42,251 nt of DNA, taken from an uncultured Clostridium sp. GTDB lineage: Bacteria > Bacillota > Clostridia > TANB77 > CAG-508. The translations under genes were made by a program, and so were the position numbers. Of this stretch, positions 41,266 to 42,251 are shown in pieces (position 1 is the stretch's first letter; every line of letters begins with the position of its first letter). The notes under the pieces are model-generated. The model saw nothing but the letters and a program-made list of their open reading frames with translations, was not told where the DNA came from and made no database searches. Location: NCBI GenBank assembly GCA_958413095.1, contig CATYUF010000008.1, positions 1 through 42,251 on the forward strand, given 5' to 3'.

Positions 41266-41305
41266 AAAAAAGAGACTATACCAAAAATATTTTGGTACAG
41301 CCTCT
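41266..41305 (-). terminator. Terminator of pgk
   Basis: A 16-bp stem (41271-41286 with 41290-41305) with two G-U pairs on the minus strand and a T run. It separates pgk from the downstream glycolytic genes. Confidence 0.8.
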
Positions 41306-41315
41306 TCCATTTTTA

Positions 41316-42251
41316 TTATTTATCCATTAAAGCTTCAATTCCTGGTAATTTTTTTCCTTCCAAAAATTCTAATGATGCTCCTCCACCAGTAGAAATATGA
41401 GTCATTTTATCTTCTAAACCTGCTTTTTTAACTGCTGCTGCTGAGTCTCCTCCTCCTATTATTGTTGTTGCATCTATTTCAGATAAAACTTTTGCAATTT
41501 CATTTGTTCCTATTGCAAATTGGTCAAATTCAAACAATCCTAATGGACCATTCCATATAACTGTTTTAGCATTTCTTAATTCATCACTAAACATTTTTAT
41601 AGTTTCTGCTCCAATATCAAAGCCTTCCCAATCTGCTGGTATTTCTGTATATTTTACAGTTTTACTTTCTGTATCTGCTTTAAATTCTTTTCCTATTTTT
41701 GTGTCTACTGGTAACATTAATTTTACACCTTTTTGTTTTGCTTTTTCCATTGCTGTTCTTGCTAAGTCTAGTTTATCCATTTCACATATTGAATTTCCTA
41801 CTTCATACCCTTGTGCCTTGAAGAATGTATATGCCATTCCTCCACCTATCATTAAAGTATCAACTTTTTCAAGTAAGCTATCTATTACTCCAATTTTATC
41901 TGAAACTTTTGCTCCTCCTAAAATTGCAACAAATGGTCTTTCTGGATTATTGACTGCATTTCCTAAAAATTTCAATTCTTTTTCAATTAAAAATCCTGAA
42001 ACGGCTGGTAAGTAACTAGCTATCCCTGTTGTTGAGCTATGTGCTCTATGGGCTGTACCAAATGCATCATTTACAAATACTTCTGCCATTGATGCTAATT
42101 TTTTAGAAAATTCTGGTTCATTTTCTGTCTCTTCTTTATGAAATCTTACATTTTCAAGTAATAAAATTTCTCCTTCTTTTAAGTTGCTAGCTTTAGATGT
42201 AGCATCTTCTCCTACTACATCATTTGCCATTATTACTTCTTTACCTAATAA
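41316..42251 (-). CDS. pgk: Phosphoglycerate kinase (5' end beyond the window)
   Basis: The C-terminal 311 residues of phosphoglycerate kinase, which makes ATP from 1,3-bisphosphoglycerate. The reading frame stays open to the right edge, so the gene lacks only its first 80-100 codons. The seen part has LLLENVRFHKEE, AILGGAKVSDKIGV, IGGGMAYTF, VIWNGPLGLFEF, IGGGDSAAAVKKAG and STGGGASLEFLEGK, all expected at the ADP/ATP and hinge regions. The internal ATG at 42230 is not the start. Upstream is probably gap. Confidence 0.96.
   Translation of the reverse strand, partial: LLGKEVIMANDVVGEDATSKASNLKEGEILLLENVRFHKEETENEPEFSKKLASMAEVFVNDAFGTAHRAHSSTTGIASYLPAVSGFLIEKELKFLGNAVNNPERPFVAILGGAKVSDKIGVIDSLLEKVDTLMIGGGMAYTFFKAQGYEVGNSICEMDKLDLARTAMEKAKQKGVKLMLPVDTKIGKEFKADTESKTVKYTEIPADWEGFDIGAETIKMFSDELRNAKTVIWNGPLGLFEFDQFAIGTNEIAKVLSEIDATTIIGGGDSAAAVKKAGLEDKMTHISTGGGASLEFLEGKKLPGIEALMDK

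Noticed and set aside
41316..42230. A pgk starting at the ATG at 42230 (304 aa)
   Set aside because: The frame is open to the window edge and homology continues upstream. The gene is cut by the window, not truncated.

Overview
The window is a low-GC, AT-rich chromosome segment from a spore-forming member of the Firmicutes, most likely an uncultured Clostridia. The pointers are strong purine-rich ribosome binding sites, a gerA-gerB-gerC germination operon, a PrkC kinase with PASTA repeats, GatCAB, a YezG-like protein, a GGGtGRT protein and lactate dehydrogenase. Almost all genes are core genes on the minus strand. The exceptions are the ger operon, two RelA/SpoT-domain genes, a DUF4364 gene and a tRNA-Gly.

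Layout. 1-6.8 kb: a WalR-type response regulator, cysteine synthase, a U32 protein of the tRNA hydroxylation (TrhP) type and a TrmR-type tRNA methyltransferase. The last two are normally neighbours but are split here by two divergent RelA/SpoT-domain (alarmone-synthetase-like) genes with their own promoters and terminators. 6.9-12.5 kb: typA, plsC, cmk, a P-loop/Asp23 fusion and a membrane-anchored transglutaminase-like protein. 12.7-16.9 kb: gerA (frameshifted), gerB, gerC and a 59-residue membrane protein. 16.9-17.1 kb: a large palindromic element that has a second copy near 34.5 kb. 17.1-21.6 kb: rnr, secG, ldh, DUF4364. 21.7-26.1 kb: the conserved prpC-prkC-rsgA-rpe block. 26.2-30.4 kb: gatCAB and a sortase. 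30.5-34.4 kb: tRNA-Gly(UCC), an RluA-family pseudouridine synthase, a YgjP-like metallopeptidase and a GGDEF-EAL protein that is also frameshifted. 34.7-36.5 kb: the GGGtGRT protein with a NifU-like partner. 36.6-42.25 kb: a glycolytic cluster (pgk, tpiA, gpmI) with a NUDIX protein, a guanylate-kinase-like protein and a YezG/DUF600 protein; pgk runs off the right edge.

The most unusual observation is that the two broken genes, gerA and the GGDEF-EAL gene, break in the same way. In each, frame 0 reads an in-frame CGG followed by AAA, and homology continues exactly one base later at GGA, as if the C were skipped. By eye, these are the only two CGGAAA hexamers on either strand. CGG is absent as an in-frame codon from every other gene except the codon-atypical second RelA/SpoT gene. 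This suggests +1 frameshifting at a hungry or unassigned CGG codon, although two independent indels or assembly errors remain possible.
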